Of a DNA stretch of 64,000 nt, positions 41,842-50,975 are shown piece by piece. The position numbers and the translations under genes were made by a program. Source of the DNA: Ruminococcus sp. (GTDB lineage Bacteria > Bacillota > Clostridia > Oscillospirales > Ruminococcaceae); NCBI GenBank assembly GCA_024697545.1, contig JAILFN010000048.1:1-64000 (forward strand), written 5' to 3'. A model generated the notes under the pieces. The model was not told the origin of the DNA, searched no databases, and was given only the letters and a program-made list of their open reading frames with translations. How positions within the stretch are numbered: position 1 is the stretch's first letter; every line of letters begins with the position of its first letter.

Positions 41842-44178
41842 ATGAAAAGATCTCTTAAAAAAGGTTTTACACTTGTCGAGCTCCTCGTAGTACTGATGTT
41901 GATGGGTATCATAACGACCTGTATCGCTATGGCGATAAGACCCGTTACTCAGCTTTATGCGGACATTAACTACAAGTATGAAGAAGAAAACGGTGCTATC
42001 ACCTCATTCGACTTCATCAACGGCGATCTGAGATATGCGACAAAAGTCGAGATCGTCAGCAGAGATAGCCAGGCGGAAGCATTAGGTTACGCTTCTTCCC
42101 GCAGCGGCGACTATAAGAACTTCATGCTGTTCAGCAACGATAGCAGACCTAACAGCAATAAGGGTGCAAGAGGTTATGTCAGCTATGGTCTGACCTCAGG
42201 CACAGCCGATTGGAAATATGTAGTTTCCAAAGAATTGCTCGGCGAAAATGATTTCCAGTTCTCTCTCGACAGCTATAATACAGCAGCGGGTGAACAGAGC
42301 ATGACCATAACGGCGATCGCTCAGCCCATGAAGATGACAGCTGACGGAGCAGGTTTTCAGCCTTACAACGGCTGGACCAAACCCAGATCCGATATGCGTA
42401 AGTGCTACACATATAAGGAAGCTATTCAGTTTGTGAATATGAGCCACGCTTCTGCTCTTAATCTGACCGTTAACTTCAACGTTAACCTCACCTCGGATAA
42501 GAACATTCTCGTGCTTTATTCCAAGCCGAAGGATCTGCCTGCTGCTCCCGTTTCTGTCGGACCTACCGGCAGCGCGATCGGACCTCACAACGAAGCGGAC
42601 AGGAAAAAGAATACAGTTAAATACGATGCAGGCGGCGGTGGCGCACCTGCCGGTTCTCCCAAGCTTATAGTTCACTTCTATAACACTGCTAACGACCCTT
42701 GGCGTAGTTATAAGCTAGTTAAAGATGGCTGTGCATGGAGCAGATCCGACGGCGAGACAAGTGCTGCGGAGGTGATCAATTCAAAGACAGTAGATGTTGA
42801 AGTTACTTCGATATCCACCGGTAATACATTTAGAGTCAGGACCGATTTCGGCGGCGAAAAGGATATCTTCACTATGAGCGATACCGATTTCGCTGCGCTG
42901 ACAGCAGATAAGCACGTTTACATCTGGCATGACGCCGGTACTCCTACTTCTAAGGATGACTTCATTCAGACAGGACCTTACACTCCCCCCGGAGGACTCA
43001 GCCCTACAAAGCTTCTGAAGATCCATTACATTCCCTGTGACAGCGATCCCGGCGGTATCGGACTGATGATTCGTGACGGTGACACCGTTTCACTTCCTTC
43101 TGCCAGCGTATCGTTCAACGGCACCGTTCGTGAGGTACCCAACAACGGAAAAGTATTCTGCCAGGATTCGTCCGAAGAGATCTATGCAGAGGTCGAGTTT
43201 ACTATGGAGCACGCAGCTGTAGTGATAGGTACTGCCGAACATGATTGGGATTCGAGTTTCCGCAAGGAGTACTGCACCATAAGCGTAGACTACGAACTTG
43301 TAGGCGACGAAATGGAGATATGGCTCTACGACGGCGAATGGTCGGAGAATAAGGACGACCTTGAACTTCCCGTTGATCTTAACAAGGAGATACTCCTCCA
43401 CTATATGTGGTCGCCCGGAGGCTCAACAAAGGGTCTTCTTTTCAAGGATAAGGACGGCGTTCCCCATTCTTCCACTACCAGTGAGGGCGCTATCCCCGAC
43501 AACCCAAACTCCTGGGATGCCAACGTATTCACAAGAAAAGCAGATGGAAGCTTTGATATAACCGTTACTCTGATAAAGAGCGCAGCTGTCGTTGATGTTA
43601 TCAGACATGATGCCGGTGCGTGGAGCAGCGGATTCCTTACTCTCAATAGTGAATCCGCCGATGAGTATTGGATCTACAATGATGTTGCTTACGCCAACAA
43701 ATCGGATGTACCCGGCATGGGCGAGCTCAACAAGAAGATCAACCTCCACTATGTAGGCGGTTATGCTTACACCGATGGTCTTGTTATCATCGACAACGAC
43801 AGTCTGAACGAATCCGTCAAGGTCGGCGATGATCTTGTTGCCGACAATGGTATGTACGATTGGTTCGCAGGCGAATCGGGCGATGTTACCGTAACTCTCG
43901 TTTACGCCTCGTCCTCCGCAAAGGTTGCCTTCAAGTCAACAGGTACCGGTTTCCCCGATGATGAGGCTGTTGTAACTCTTGACAACAACTCTCAGGACGA
44001 TTACTGGTTCTACTGCGATAAGTGCTACAACAGCGAGGCTGAAGCCAACGAGGCTAAGGCAGCTGCCGAAGCATCTACCGCTGGTCCCGAGACTACCGAG
44101 ATGTCTGTTACAAGAAGCGGCATTTCTGCGGCAGTAAAGGCGTTCTATAAGAGAATGGCTTTTGGCAAGGCAGCTTAA
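41842..44178 (+). CDS. PilW-like minor prepilin with four tandem carbohydrate-binding-like modules
   Basis: 778 residues. The prepilin motif LKKG^FTLVELLVVLMLMGII is followed by a PilW/GspJ-like pilin domain to about residue 240. From ~274 to ~748 there are four tandem modules of about 117-124 residues. Each opens K-x-hydrophobic-x-H-Y/F (KLIVHFY, LLKIHYI, EILLHYM, KINLHYV) and closes with an aromatic strand (HVYIWHDAG, EIWLYDGEW, YWIYNDVAY, YWFYCDKCY). The layout resembles CBM41 / pullulanase-associated domains, which bind alpha-glucans. The last 30 residues are a helical tail. Likely a pilus-tip adhesin; the carbohydrate ligand is inferred only from resemblance. Ends at a bidirectional terminator. 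Confidence 0.8.
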   Translation: MKRSLKKGFTLVELLVVLMLMGIITTCIAMAIRPVTQLYADINYKYEEENGAITSFDFINGDLRYATKVEIVSRDSQAEALGYASSRSGDYKNFMLFSNDSRPNSNKGARGYVSYGLTSGTADWKYVVSKELLGENDFQFSLDSYNTAAGEQSMTITAIAQPMKMTADGAGFQPYNGWTKPRSDMRKCYTYKEAIQFVNMSHASALNLTVNFNVNLTSDKNILVLYSKPKDLPAAPVSVGPTGSAIGPHNEADRKKNTVKYDAGGGGAPAGSPKLIVHFYNTANDPWRSYKLVKDGCAWSRSDGETSAAEVINSKTVDVEVTSISTGNTFRVRTDFGGEKDIFTMSDTDFAALTADKHVYIWHDAGTPTSKDDFIQTGPYTPPGGLSPTKLLKIHYIPCDSDPGGIGLMIRDGDTVSLPSASVSFNGTVREVPNNGKVFCQDSSEEIYAEVEFTMEHAAVVIGTAEHDWDSSFRKEYCTISVDYELVGDEMEIWLYDGEWSENKDDLELPVDLNKEILLHYMWSPGGSTKGLLFKDKDGVPHSSTTSEGAIPDNPNSWDANVFTRKADGSFDITVTLIKSAAVVDVIRHDAGAWSSGFLTLNSESADEYWIYNDVAYANKSDVPGMGELNKKINLHYVGGYAYTDGLVIIDNDSLNESVKVGDDLVADNGMYDWFAGESGDVTVTLVYASSSAKVAFKSTGTGFPDDEAVVTLDNNSQDDYWFYCDKCYNSEAEANEAKAAAEASTAGPETTEMSVTRSGISAAVKAFYKRMAFGKAA
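42661..44085 (+). repeat. Four tandem modules inside the PilW-like gene
   Basis: Module starts lie at about 42661, 43009, 43381 and 43729 (periods of about 348, 372 and 348 bases). Modules share the opening K-L/I-x-H-Y and closing W/Y-x-Y-D/N motifs but are otherwise diverged. This is old duplication, not recent copy-number change. Confidence 0.7.
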
Positions 44179-44225
44179 AACAGTATCATAATTTCACAAG
44201 CGGCGCGAAACAACGCCGCTTGCTG

Positions 44226-44262
44226 AAAAAATCCCCCGGGCTGACGGCTCGGAGGATTTTTT
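44226..44262. terminator. Bidirectional terminator between the minor pilins and pilD
   Basis: AAAATCCCCCGGGC (44227-44240) pairs with GCTCGGAGGATTTTT (44246-44260), with one mismatch; A and T runs on the two sides serve both directions. Confidence 0.8.
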
Positions 44263-44283
44263 GAGCAAATTATTTAGAAATGC

Positions 44284-45147
44284 TTAGTAAGGGAATATGG
44301 GCTCGAACGGAAGGTTCATTACAGCGTCTTCGCCGTAAACTATTTCTGCAAGACCCGTGAAATTCATGTACCAGTTCGCAATATCAAAGCCCCAGAGCAT
44401 GGCAGTAAGGATCCCGATGGAAAGCCACGGTCCGAATGCGAAAGCCGATTCGCCGTTTATCCGCTTCAGGATGACCCCTGCGACCGCGCCAAGCACGATG
44501 CCAAGCAGCAGGGCTACAAGTATGCGAGAGGTGCCGAGGAAGAATCCCGCACCCGCCATAAGATAAACATCGCCGAGACCCATCGCTTTTCCTTTAGATA
44601 TAAGGAATATCAGCAGCAGCGGTACAGAAGCCGCGAAGAGTCCGATGATATGGCTCTTGAGCGGAACACCGCCCCTGTTGCTGCAAAAGATCATCTCGGG
44701 TACTGCGAGTATCGCTATGAAAACGCAAACGCCCGTTGAGATAAGCTGTGTGTCCCAGTCCATGAAGAATACCACTATAAGTGCTGAATATACAAGACAG
44801 CAGAGGATAGTGTAGAGCATTCTGCCTGAAACGAGATCCATTTTTAGCGCTATCAGCACCCAGCCCACTGCGTTGAGAAGCTCAACGATGGTGTATCTCG
44901 GGGAGATGGGGTCGCCGCAGGCACGGCACTTGCCGCGAAGCAGGCACCAGCTGACGATGGGGATAAGGTCGCGCTTTAATATCGGCGTGCCGCATTTCAT
45001 ACAGTGGGAGTTTGATTTTATCAGCGACTCCTCCTTCGGCAGACGGTATATGCAGACGTTCAAAAAGCTGCCGACCACCGCGCCGAAAAGGAACATGAAC
45101 ACATAAAGTATAGCAACATATATGTTGTATTGAAGCTCGGGTGTCAA
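44284..45147 (-). CDS. pilD: Prepilin leader peptidase/N-methyltransferase
   Basis: A 287-residue membrane aspartic protease that cleaves the G^F site of the pilins here and N-methylates the new N-terminus. The N-terminal domain carries the paired cysteine motif (CMKCGTP ... CRACGDP, residues ~45-80) that binds zinc. The two catalytic aspartates are in FMDWDTQ and GLGDVYLMAGAG. About eight membrane segments. It lies between pilW and pilB on the opposite strand. The promoter is at 45182-45210 and AAGGAGGTG precedes the ATG. Confidence 0.95.
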   Translation of the reverse strand: MTPELQYNIYVAILYVFMFLFGAVVGSFLNVCIYRLPKEESLIKSNSHCMKCGTPILKRDLIPIVSWCLLRGKCRACGDPISPRYTIVELLNAVGWVLIALKMDLVSGRMLYTILCCLVYSALIVVFFMDWDTQLISTGVCVFIAILAVPEMIFCSNRGGVPLKSHIIGLFAASVPLLLIFLISKGKAMGLGDVYLMAGAGFFLGTSRILVALLLGIVLGAVAGVILKRINGESAFAFGPWLSIGILTAMLWGFDIANWYMNFTGLAEIVYGEDAVMNLPFEPIFPY

Positions 45148-45181
45148 TCGTTACACCTCCTTTATTGTTTGATTTATCAAT

Positions 45182-45210
45182 AGTATATCATATTTTTTAC
45201 CTAATTTCAA
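45182..45210 (-). promoter_or_regulatory. Leftward promoter of pilD
   Basis: Minus strand TTGAAA (45205-45210), a 17-bp spacer and TATACT (45182-45187), 35 nt before the start codon. Confidence 0.75.
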
Positions 45211-45289
45211 TAGTAAATCATTAAATTATCGCGGATTTTTGCGTGGGTGTGCGCGAAATAAACAAGCCGCGGGACGGGAGATCTGATAT

Positions 45290-46975
45290 ATGAAGAACAT
45301 ACCTATTGGAGAACACTTGATCGAAAAAGGTCTGCTAACGCAGGAACAGCTGGATCAGGTCCTTGCAGCTCAGAAGGAAGAAAAGAACAAAGGCAAAAAG
45401 CTCGGCGACCTTATCGTTGAGATGAAGATGGTGACTGAGAACCAGTTCGCAGAGGTGCTTGCCGAGCGTCTGAATATCTCCTTCGTTGACCTTGATGCGG
45501 CTGAACTCCAGTCTGATATCGTCAAGAAGATACCTGAGGACAAGGCAAGAAAGTATAACTGTATCGCAGTTAATAAGGTAGGCAGAAGACTTACCGTAGC
45601 GACAGATAACCCTTCGGACTTCTACGCTATGGAAGATCTGAGAGCTATCACAGGCTGCTCCATCTCTTTCCAGATGGCAACAGGCCCTGCTGTAATGAGA
45701 GCTATCGGACGTTTCTATTCTCAGGGAGTTACCGAGACTATCGTTGAAGAGGCTACCAAGGAGAAGGAAGAGCAGGTATCACTGGACGATCTCGTTACTG
45801 AGGCTTCCAATGACCGTATCGACAATGCGCCTATCGTTAAGCTCGCCAATGCTATAATCGAAAACTCCTTCCGTAAGGAAGCTACCGATATACATATTGA
45901 GCCGTTCGCGACCGAGACAAAGATCCGTATCCGCGTAAACGGCGACCTTATCGAGCTTATGAGGATATCCTCCTCGCTGCACGTTGCCCTCGTTACCCGT
46001 TTCAAGATCCTTTCGGGCATGAACATCGCCGAAAAGCGTATCCCTCAGGACGGCCGTATGTCGCAGATCATCGACGGTACCGTAGTTGACCTTCGTGTAT
46101 CTAACCTTCCTATGGTTTACGGCGAAAAGGTCGTTCTCCGTATCCTCGCTTCCGATGACTCTGTAAGAAAGATACAGGATCTCGGTATGACAGACTATAA
46201 CTATGAAAGATTCGTATCCTGCCTCAAGGTGCCCCAGGGCGTTATCCTTGTAACAGGACCTACCGGTTCAGGTAAATCTACCACACTTTATGCGGCTCTC
46301 GGTGAGATCGCTAAGCCTAACCTCAACGTTATCACCGTTGAGGACCCTGTGGAAAAGAAGATCAGAGATATCAACCAGTGTCAGATAAACGAAAAGGCGG
46401 GCATGACCTTTGATGCGGCGCTCCGCTCGATCCTTCGTCAGGACCCTGACATCATAATGGTCGGTGAGATGCGTGACGCGGAAACTGCGTCTATCGCGAT
46501 CAGAGCGGCTATTACGGGACACCTTGTGCTCTCGACACTTCATACCAACGACGCGGCTTCTACCGTTACAAGACTTGTTGATATGGGCGTTGTTGCTTAC
46601 ATGGTCGCTACTTCACTTATCGGTATCGTTGCACAGAGACTTACAAAGAAGCTCTGCAACGACTGCAAGAAACTTACGATGTCCAAGGATTTCGATAACG
46701 AACTGCTGGGCGTTGACCACAGCATCGAGGTATATGAGGCTGTCGGCTGCCACAAGTGCAACGACACAGGCTACCGCGGCAGAACCGCTATACATGAGAT
46801 CCTGCTCTCGACCCCCGAGATGATGGCGCTCATCACCCGTGAAGCTAAGGCTGATGAGATCTCGACTCTCGCAAAGGAACAGGGCTGCAAGCTGCTGAGA
46901 GACAACTGCGCCGAGCTCGTAATGAAAGGCGTTACTTCGGTAGAAGAGCTTGTCCGCGTAACTTACGCAGTATAA
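45290..46975 (+). CDS. pilB: Type IV pilus extension ATPase PilB
   Basis: A 561-residue hexameric AAA+-like motor that drives pilus polymerisation. The N-terminal MshEN/T2SSE_N domain (IGEHLIEKGLLTQEQLDQVLAAQ ... KLGDLIVEMKMVTENQF) can bind c-di-GMP in relatives. In the first motif the usual RLG reads PIG, so binding is uncertain. Walker A GPTGSGKST is near residue 324 and the Walker B/Asp box RQDPDIIMVGEMRD follows. A tetracysteine zinc motif (CNDCKK ... CHKCND, near 457-490) is typical of PilB and absent in PilT. Confidence 0.95.
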   Translation: MKNIPIGEHLIEKGLLTQEQLDQVLAAQKEEKNKGKKLGDLIVEMKMVTENQFAEVLAERLNISFVDLDAAELQSDIVKKIPEDKARKYNCIAVNKVGRRLTVATDNPSDFYAMEDLRAITGCSISFQMATGPAVMRAIGRFYSQGVTETIVEEATKEKEEQVSLDDLVTEASNDRIDNAPIVKLANAIIENSFRKEATDIHIEPFATETKIRIRVNGDLIELMRISSSLHVALVTRFKILSGMNIAEKRIPQDGRMSQIIDGTVVDLRVSNLPMVYGEKVVLRILASDDSVRKIQDLGMTDYNYERFVSCLKVPQGVILVTGPTGSGKSTTLYAALGEIAKPNLNVITVEDPVEKKIRDINQCQINEKAGMTFDAALRSILRQDPDIIMVGEMRDAETASIAIRAAITGHLVLSTLHTNDAASTVTRLVDMGVVAYMVATSLIGIVAQRLTKKLCNDCKKLTMSKDFDNELLGVDHSIEVYEAVGCHKCNDTGYRGRTAIHEILLSTPEMMALITREAKADEISTLAKEQGCKLLRDNCAELVMKGVTSVEELVRVTYAV

Positions 46976-47076
46976 TTATCTGTAAACCTTATCCGCGGTC
47001 TGACGGCGGCGGTATAATATATCCTGCACTGCCGCGCAGAGCGGGGTAATACACACAAAATGGAGGTAATCAAAAA

Positions 47077-48156
47077 ATGGCTATTGATATTAACAAGGTA
47101 CTTGACGAGTCCCGCGCACTGGGCTGCTCCGACTTGCACTTTACCGTAGGTATCCCCCCTATAGTAAGACAGGGCGGTAACCTGAGAAAGCTTTCTTCCT
47201 ACCCTGATATGACCGAGATCGACATCCGTCAGGTAGCAAGAAGCATGACCAATGAGAAGCAGTGGGCTTCCATCCAGGACAGAAAGGATACCGACTTTAC
47301 ATATGTATCCACCCGCGGATTCCGTCACCGTGTTAACGTATATTTCCAGAGAGGCAACACCGCTATCGCTATCCGTCTGCTGAGAAATGATATCCCTACC
47401 CTTACCGACCTCGACCTGCCTCCCGTACTGGCAGAGTTCGTTATGCGTCCCCGTGGTCTGGTGCTCGTTACAGGTCCTACCGGTTCGGGTAAGTCTACCA
47501 CTCTGGCAGCTATGATCGACCACGTTAACCTGCATAAGTCGGCTCACATAATCACCGTTGAGGATCCTATCGAGTACGTTCACGCGCACAAGAGATGTAT
47601 GGTAAACCAGCGTGAGATCGGACAGGACGTACCGAGCTTCTCCCTCTCACTCCGTGCTGCTCTTCGTGAAGACCCTGATATCATACTCGTCGGAGAAATG
47701 CGTGACTTCGAGACTATCGAAGCAGCTGTTACCGCGGCTGAAACAGGACACCTTGTTATGAGTACACTTCATACCACCTCCGCGGCTTCCACCATCGACC
47801 GTATCATCGACGTTTTCCCTGCTCACCAGCAGCATCAGATCCGTACACAGCTCGCGTCCGTTCTGGTCGGCATCTGCACCCAGACCCTCTGCCGTACACT
47901 TGACGGCACAAGCCGTGTAGCTTGCTGCGAGATCCTGAACGCTACCGACTCTATCCGCGCTATGATCCGTGATGACAAGGTACATCTGATCGGTTCCGCA
48001 ATGCAGACAGGTAAGGCATTTGGAATGCAGACCCTCGACCAGGAGCTTGCAAAGCTCGTAAACGAGAGAAAGATCAACATGGACGTTGCACTCGAAAAGT
48101 GCGCGAACGCTGCCGATCTGAAGAGATTCATTGCTTCGGGCAAGGCAGGCGTATAA
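47077..48156 (+). CDS. pilT: Type IV pilus retraction ATPase PilT
   Basis: 359 residues: N-terminal PAS-like domain, Walker A GPTGSGKSTTL near residue 133, Asp box REDPDIILVGEMRD near 200, His box HLVMSTLHTTSAA, and the PilT-type C-terminal domain. The AIRLL(R) motif is near residue 105. It pulls the pilus back and powers twitching. It sits 101 nt after pilB and ends at a strong terminator. Confidence 0.95.
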   Translation: MAIDINKVLDESRALGCSDLHFTVGIPPIVRQGGNLRKLSSYPDMTEIDIRQVARSMTNEKQWASIQDRKDTDFTYVSTRGFRHRVNVYFQRGNTAIAIRLLRNDIPTLTDLDLPPVLAEFVMRPRGLVLVTGPTGSGKSTTLAAMIDHVNLHKSAHIITVEDPIEYVHAHKRCMVNQREIGQDVPSFSLSLRAALREDPDIILVGEMRDFETIEAAVTAAETGHLVMSTLHTTSAASTIDRIIDVFPAHQQHQIRTQLASVLVGICTQTLCRTLDGTSRVACCEILNATDSIRAMIRDDKVHLIGSAMQTGKAFGMQTLDQELAKLVNERKINMDVALEKCANAADLKRFIASGKAGV

Positions 48157-48179
48157 GCTTATATATTCCGTGTAATAAT

Positions 48180-48207
48180 AAAGGGCAGTCTTCGGGCTGC
48201 CTTTTTT
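48180..48207 (+). terminator. Terminator after pilT
   Basis: The GGGCAG/CTGCCT-type stem with a TTCG-like loop (GGCAGTC TTCG GGCTGCC) is followed by six T, 24 nt after the pilT stop. Confidence 0.9.
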
Positions 48208-48320
48208 GCGTATTTTGCATACCGCGGCGGGCGGTTTGAGTTAAGAAAAAACTTGACATCAGGGGGGAAATGGGGTATAATCTTAACAGTGAGAGATGAG
48301 AGGATAAGGAGTTGAGAGCA

Positions 48321-49247
48321 ATGCTGTCGGTGGTCATTCCCGCTTATAATGAGGCTGCGATGATACCTAAGACCGCTGCGGTCATAGACGGGCTGCTGGA
48401 GGAAAACGGCATCGAGCATGAGCTTTTGTTCATCGACGATGGTTCGACAGACAGGACATGGCAGATGATAACGGCTTCCGCAGCAAGCCTGCCTTCCGTT
48501 CGCGGCGTGAGGTTTTCCCGCAACTTCGGCAAGGAGGGCGCTATCATGGCGGGGCTTACCGAAGCACGCGGCGACTGCGCTGTAGTTATCGACTGCGATC
48601 TTCAGCACCCGCCCGAAAAGATCATCGAGATGTATTCGCTCTGGGAGCAGGGGTATGAGGTCATCGAGGGAAAGAAGGACGAGCGCGGACAGGAAAGCGC
48701 GGTACATCGCTTTGCGGCAAAGACCTTCTATGAGCTTATCAGCCGCGCCGCAAAGATAGATATGCAGGACGCTTCCGACTTCAAGCTGCTCGACAGAAAG
48801 GCGATAGACGTTATTATCAATATGCGCGAGAGGAATATGTTCTTCCGTGCGCTTTCATCATGGGTCGGATTCAGGACGGCGACCGTCCGCTATGAGGTGC
48901 AGGACCGTGAGTTCGGCGAATCCAAGTGGTCGGGGCTCTCGCTGGTGAGATATGCACTAAGCAACATAAGCTCCTTTTCCACGGCACCGATGCAGCTGGT
49001 GACGATACTCGGCGTTCTGATGTTCATAGCGTCGGTCGTGCTCGGGGTGATCGCCCTTACACAAAAGGTGATCGGAAAAGCGCTCGAGGGCTTCACGACG
49101 GTCATACTGATACAGCTGTTCTCAGGCAGCGTGCTCATGATGAGCCTCGGTATAATCGGCTATTACATCGCGCGGATATACGAGGAGATAAAGGATCGCC
49201 CCAGGTATATAATCTCGGGACGCTGCGGTGAAGATGACAGAGAGTGA
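48321..49247 (+). CDS. GT2 polyprenyl-phosphate glycosyltransferase (GtrB/DPM1-like)
   Basis: A 308-residue enzyme. The N-terminal GT-A domain (VVIPAYNEA; FIDDGSTDRTW; VIDCDLQHPPE DxD-type motif) is followed by two C-terminal membrane segments (about 225-245 and 260-285), the layout of GtrB/YfdH. It would transfer a sugar from an NDP donor to undecaprenyl phosphate on the inner leaflet. The ATG at 48321 follows AAGGAG by 9 nt; the upstream TTG at 48312 is not needed. A second GT2 of similar layout is at 60924-61880. Confidence 0.88.
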   Translation: MLSVVIPAYNEAAMIPKTAAVIDGLLEENGIEHELLFIDDGSTDRTWQMITASAASLPSVRGVRFSRNFGKEGAIMAGLTEARGDCAVVIDCDLQHPPEKIIEMYSLWEQGYEVIEGKKDERGQESAVHRFAAKTFYELISRAAKIDMQDASDFKLLDRKAIDVIINMRERNMFFRALSSWVGFRTATVRYEVQDREFGESKWSGLSLVRYALSNISSFSTAPMQLVTILGVLMFIASVVLGVIALTQKVIGKALEGFTTVILIQLFSGSVLMMSLGIIGYYIARIYEEIKDRPRYIISGRCGEDDRE

Positions 49248-49257
49248 GAAATATACG

Positions 49258-49297
49258 GCTCGCAGGCAGCGGATATGCTGCTGCGGGTCTTTTTGTT
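49258..49297 (+). terminator. Terminator after the GT2 gene
   Basis: CGCAGGCAGC pairs with GCTGCTGCG (one mismatch), followed by GGTCTTTTTG, 15 nt after the GT2 stop. Confidence 0.65.
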
Positions 49298-49436
49298 TGG
49301 TGAATATGTTTTACCCGCGGCAATTCGGATTGTTGAAAACTGTGTATAATGTACACCAAAAACGGAAGATAACTGAAATTTTTTGACGTAATGGCGAAAA
49401 TTGAAAAAAGGGGTTTATTTTTTTATCCAAATGTAG

Positions 49437-49442
49437 TATAAT
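49437..49442 (+). promoter_or_regulatory. Candidate -10 element of murC
   Basis: TATAAT at 49437-49442, 49 nt before the murC start. No good -35 is present at 16-18 bp upstream (only TTTATT-like), so the promoter may be weak or depend on an activator. Confidence 0.4.
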
Positions 49443-49491
49443 TTAATTAGGAGTACCTATGTTCTGAAAATGGAAGGAGATACGCATTTTT

Positions 49492-50901
49492 ATGCTTACA
49501 CTGGAACAGCTTAGAGAGAAAAAACACCTGCATTTTATCGGTATCGGCGGGTCGGGTATGTACCCCATCGTGCAGATACTTCACTCGCAGGGATATCATA
49601 TCACGGGTTCGGATAACAATGAGACCGAAACGCTCGATGCCGTGCGCGATATGGGCATTGAGGTACATCTGGGACAGCGTGCCGAAAACATCGCGGGGGC
49701 TGATCTTATCATCTACACCGCCGCCGTTCTCGATGACAACCCCGAGCTTGTGGCGGCAAGGGCGAGCGAGGCGGATGTCGTTGAACGCGCCGATATGCTG
49801 GGGCTCATCACAGAGCTTTTCGATAACGCCATCTGCGTGACAGGCACCCACGGAAAGACCACGACCACCGCCATGCTCACCGAGATATACGTTGACGCGG
49901 GACAGGATATAAGCTGCTTTATCGGCGGCAAGCTGCCTGCCATCGGCGGCTCGGGACGCTTCGGCAAGAGCGATATTTTCGTCTGTGAATCCTGCGAATT
50001 TAAGGATCACTTCTTGAAATTCAGCCCGAACACCGCCGTGATACTCAACGTTGATGCCGACCACCTTGATTACTTCGGCTCACTTGAGAATATAATCAAA
50101 AGCTTCCGCACCTTTGCGGACAAGACTACCGGAAAGCTTATAGTGAACGGCGGAGATGCCAACACCATGAAGGCTATCGAGGGTCTTGACAAGGAGATCG
50201 TCACCTTCGGCGAGAGCGGCGACAACGATTATTTTGCAGAGATAAGAAGCATATCGGGCATGACTACCGAGTTCGATATATTCGAGGCGGGCAGGAATGC
50301 GGGCAGCTTTAAGATACACGTTCCCGGAAAGCATAACGTGCTGAACGCCCTGGCGGCTGCTGCCGCTGCGAGAAGCACGGGCGTTGACTGGGCGGATATC
50401 CGCCGCGGTCTTGATAACTTCCACGGCGCGGTAAGACGCTTCCAGAAGATAGGCGAGGTCAGGGGAGTGACTGTGGTCGATGACTACGCACACCACCCCG
50501 CCGAGATCGCTTCTACACTAAAGGCTGCGAAATCGCTGGACTTTAACCGCGTGTGGGCGGTGTTCCAGCCTTTCACATACTCGCGCACAGAGCTGCTTAT
50601 GGACGACTTCGCCGAAGCGCTGCAGATAGCAGACAAGGTCGTGCTGACAGATATAATGGGCAGCCGCGAGAAGAACGACCACGGGATATACACCGAGCAG
50701 CTCGGTGCCAGGATACCCGGCGCTGTCTGGTTCGACACCCCGCATGAGGTCGTGGACGAGCAGACCGCCGAGCAGAAGGAATTCAACTTCGGTCAGGTGA
50801 CCGATCACATCGCCGAACACGCCGAAGCGGGCGATATGGTGATAACGATGGGCTGCGGCGATGTGTACAAGGCGGCTAAGATGCTGGTGAAGAAATTATA
50901 A
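49492..50901 (+). CDS. murC: UDP-N-acetylmuramate--L-alanine ligase
   Basis: A 469-residue Mur ligase that adds L-alanine to UDP-MurNAc in peptidoglycan synthesis. It has an N-terminal Rossmann domain (HFIGIGGSGMYPI), the ATP loop CVTGTHGKTTTTAM near residue 115, the central VFVCESCEFKDHFL segment, and a C-terminal domain with VVDDYAHHPAEI and the terminal TMGCGDVY. Length normal. AAGGAG precedes the ATG by ~13 nt. Followed by the LexA-like gene. Confidence 0.95.
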   Translation: MLTLEQLREKKHLHFIGIGGSGMYPIVQILHSQGYHITGSDNNETETLDAVRDMGIEVHLGQRAENIAGADLIIYTAAVLDDNPELVAARASEADVVERADMLGLITELFDNAICVTGTHGKTTTTAMLTEIYVDAGQDISCFIGGKLPAIGGSGRFGKSDIFVCESCEFKDHFLKFSPNTAVILNVDADHLDYFGSLENIIKSFRTFADKTTGKLIVNGGDANTMKAIEGLDKEIVTFGESGDNDYFAEIRSISGMTTEFDIFEAGRNAGSFKIHVPGKHNVLNALAAAAAARSTGVDWADIRRGLDNFHGAVRRFQKIGEVRGVTVVDDYAHHPAEIASTLKAAKSLDFNRVWAVFQPFTYSRTELLMDDFAEALQIADKVVLTDIMGSREKNDHGIYTEQLGARIPGAVWFDTPHEVVDEQTAEQKEFNFGQVTDHIAEHAEAGDMVITMGCGDVYKAAKMLVKKL

Positions 50902-50975
50902 TGAGATCTTCGTGCAGCTGCCGCAAAAAGTAAAAAAGAAGCAGAGACTGTTTTTGACCAAGGGAGGGTTGAATA

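Noticed and set aside
50902-50975. LexA box controlling the LexA-like gene
   Set aside because: No CGAAC-N4-GTTCG type sequence in the 74-bp gap or just around it.
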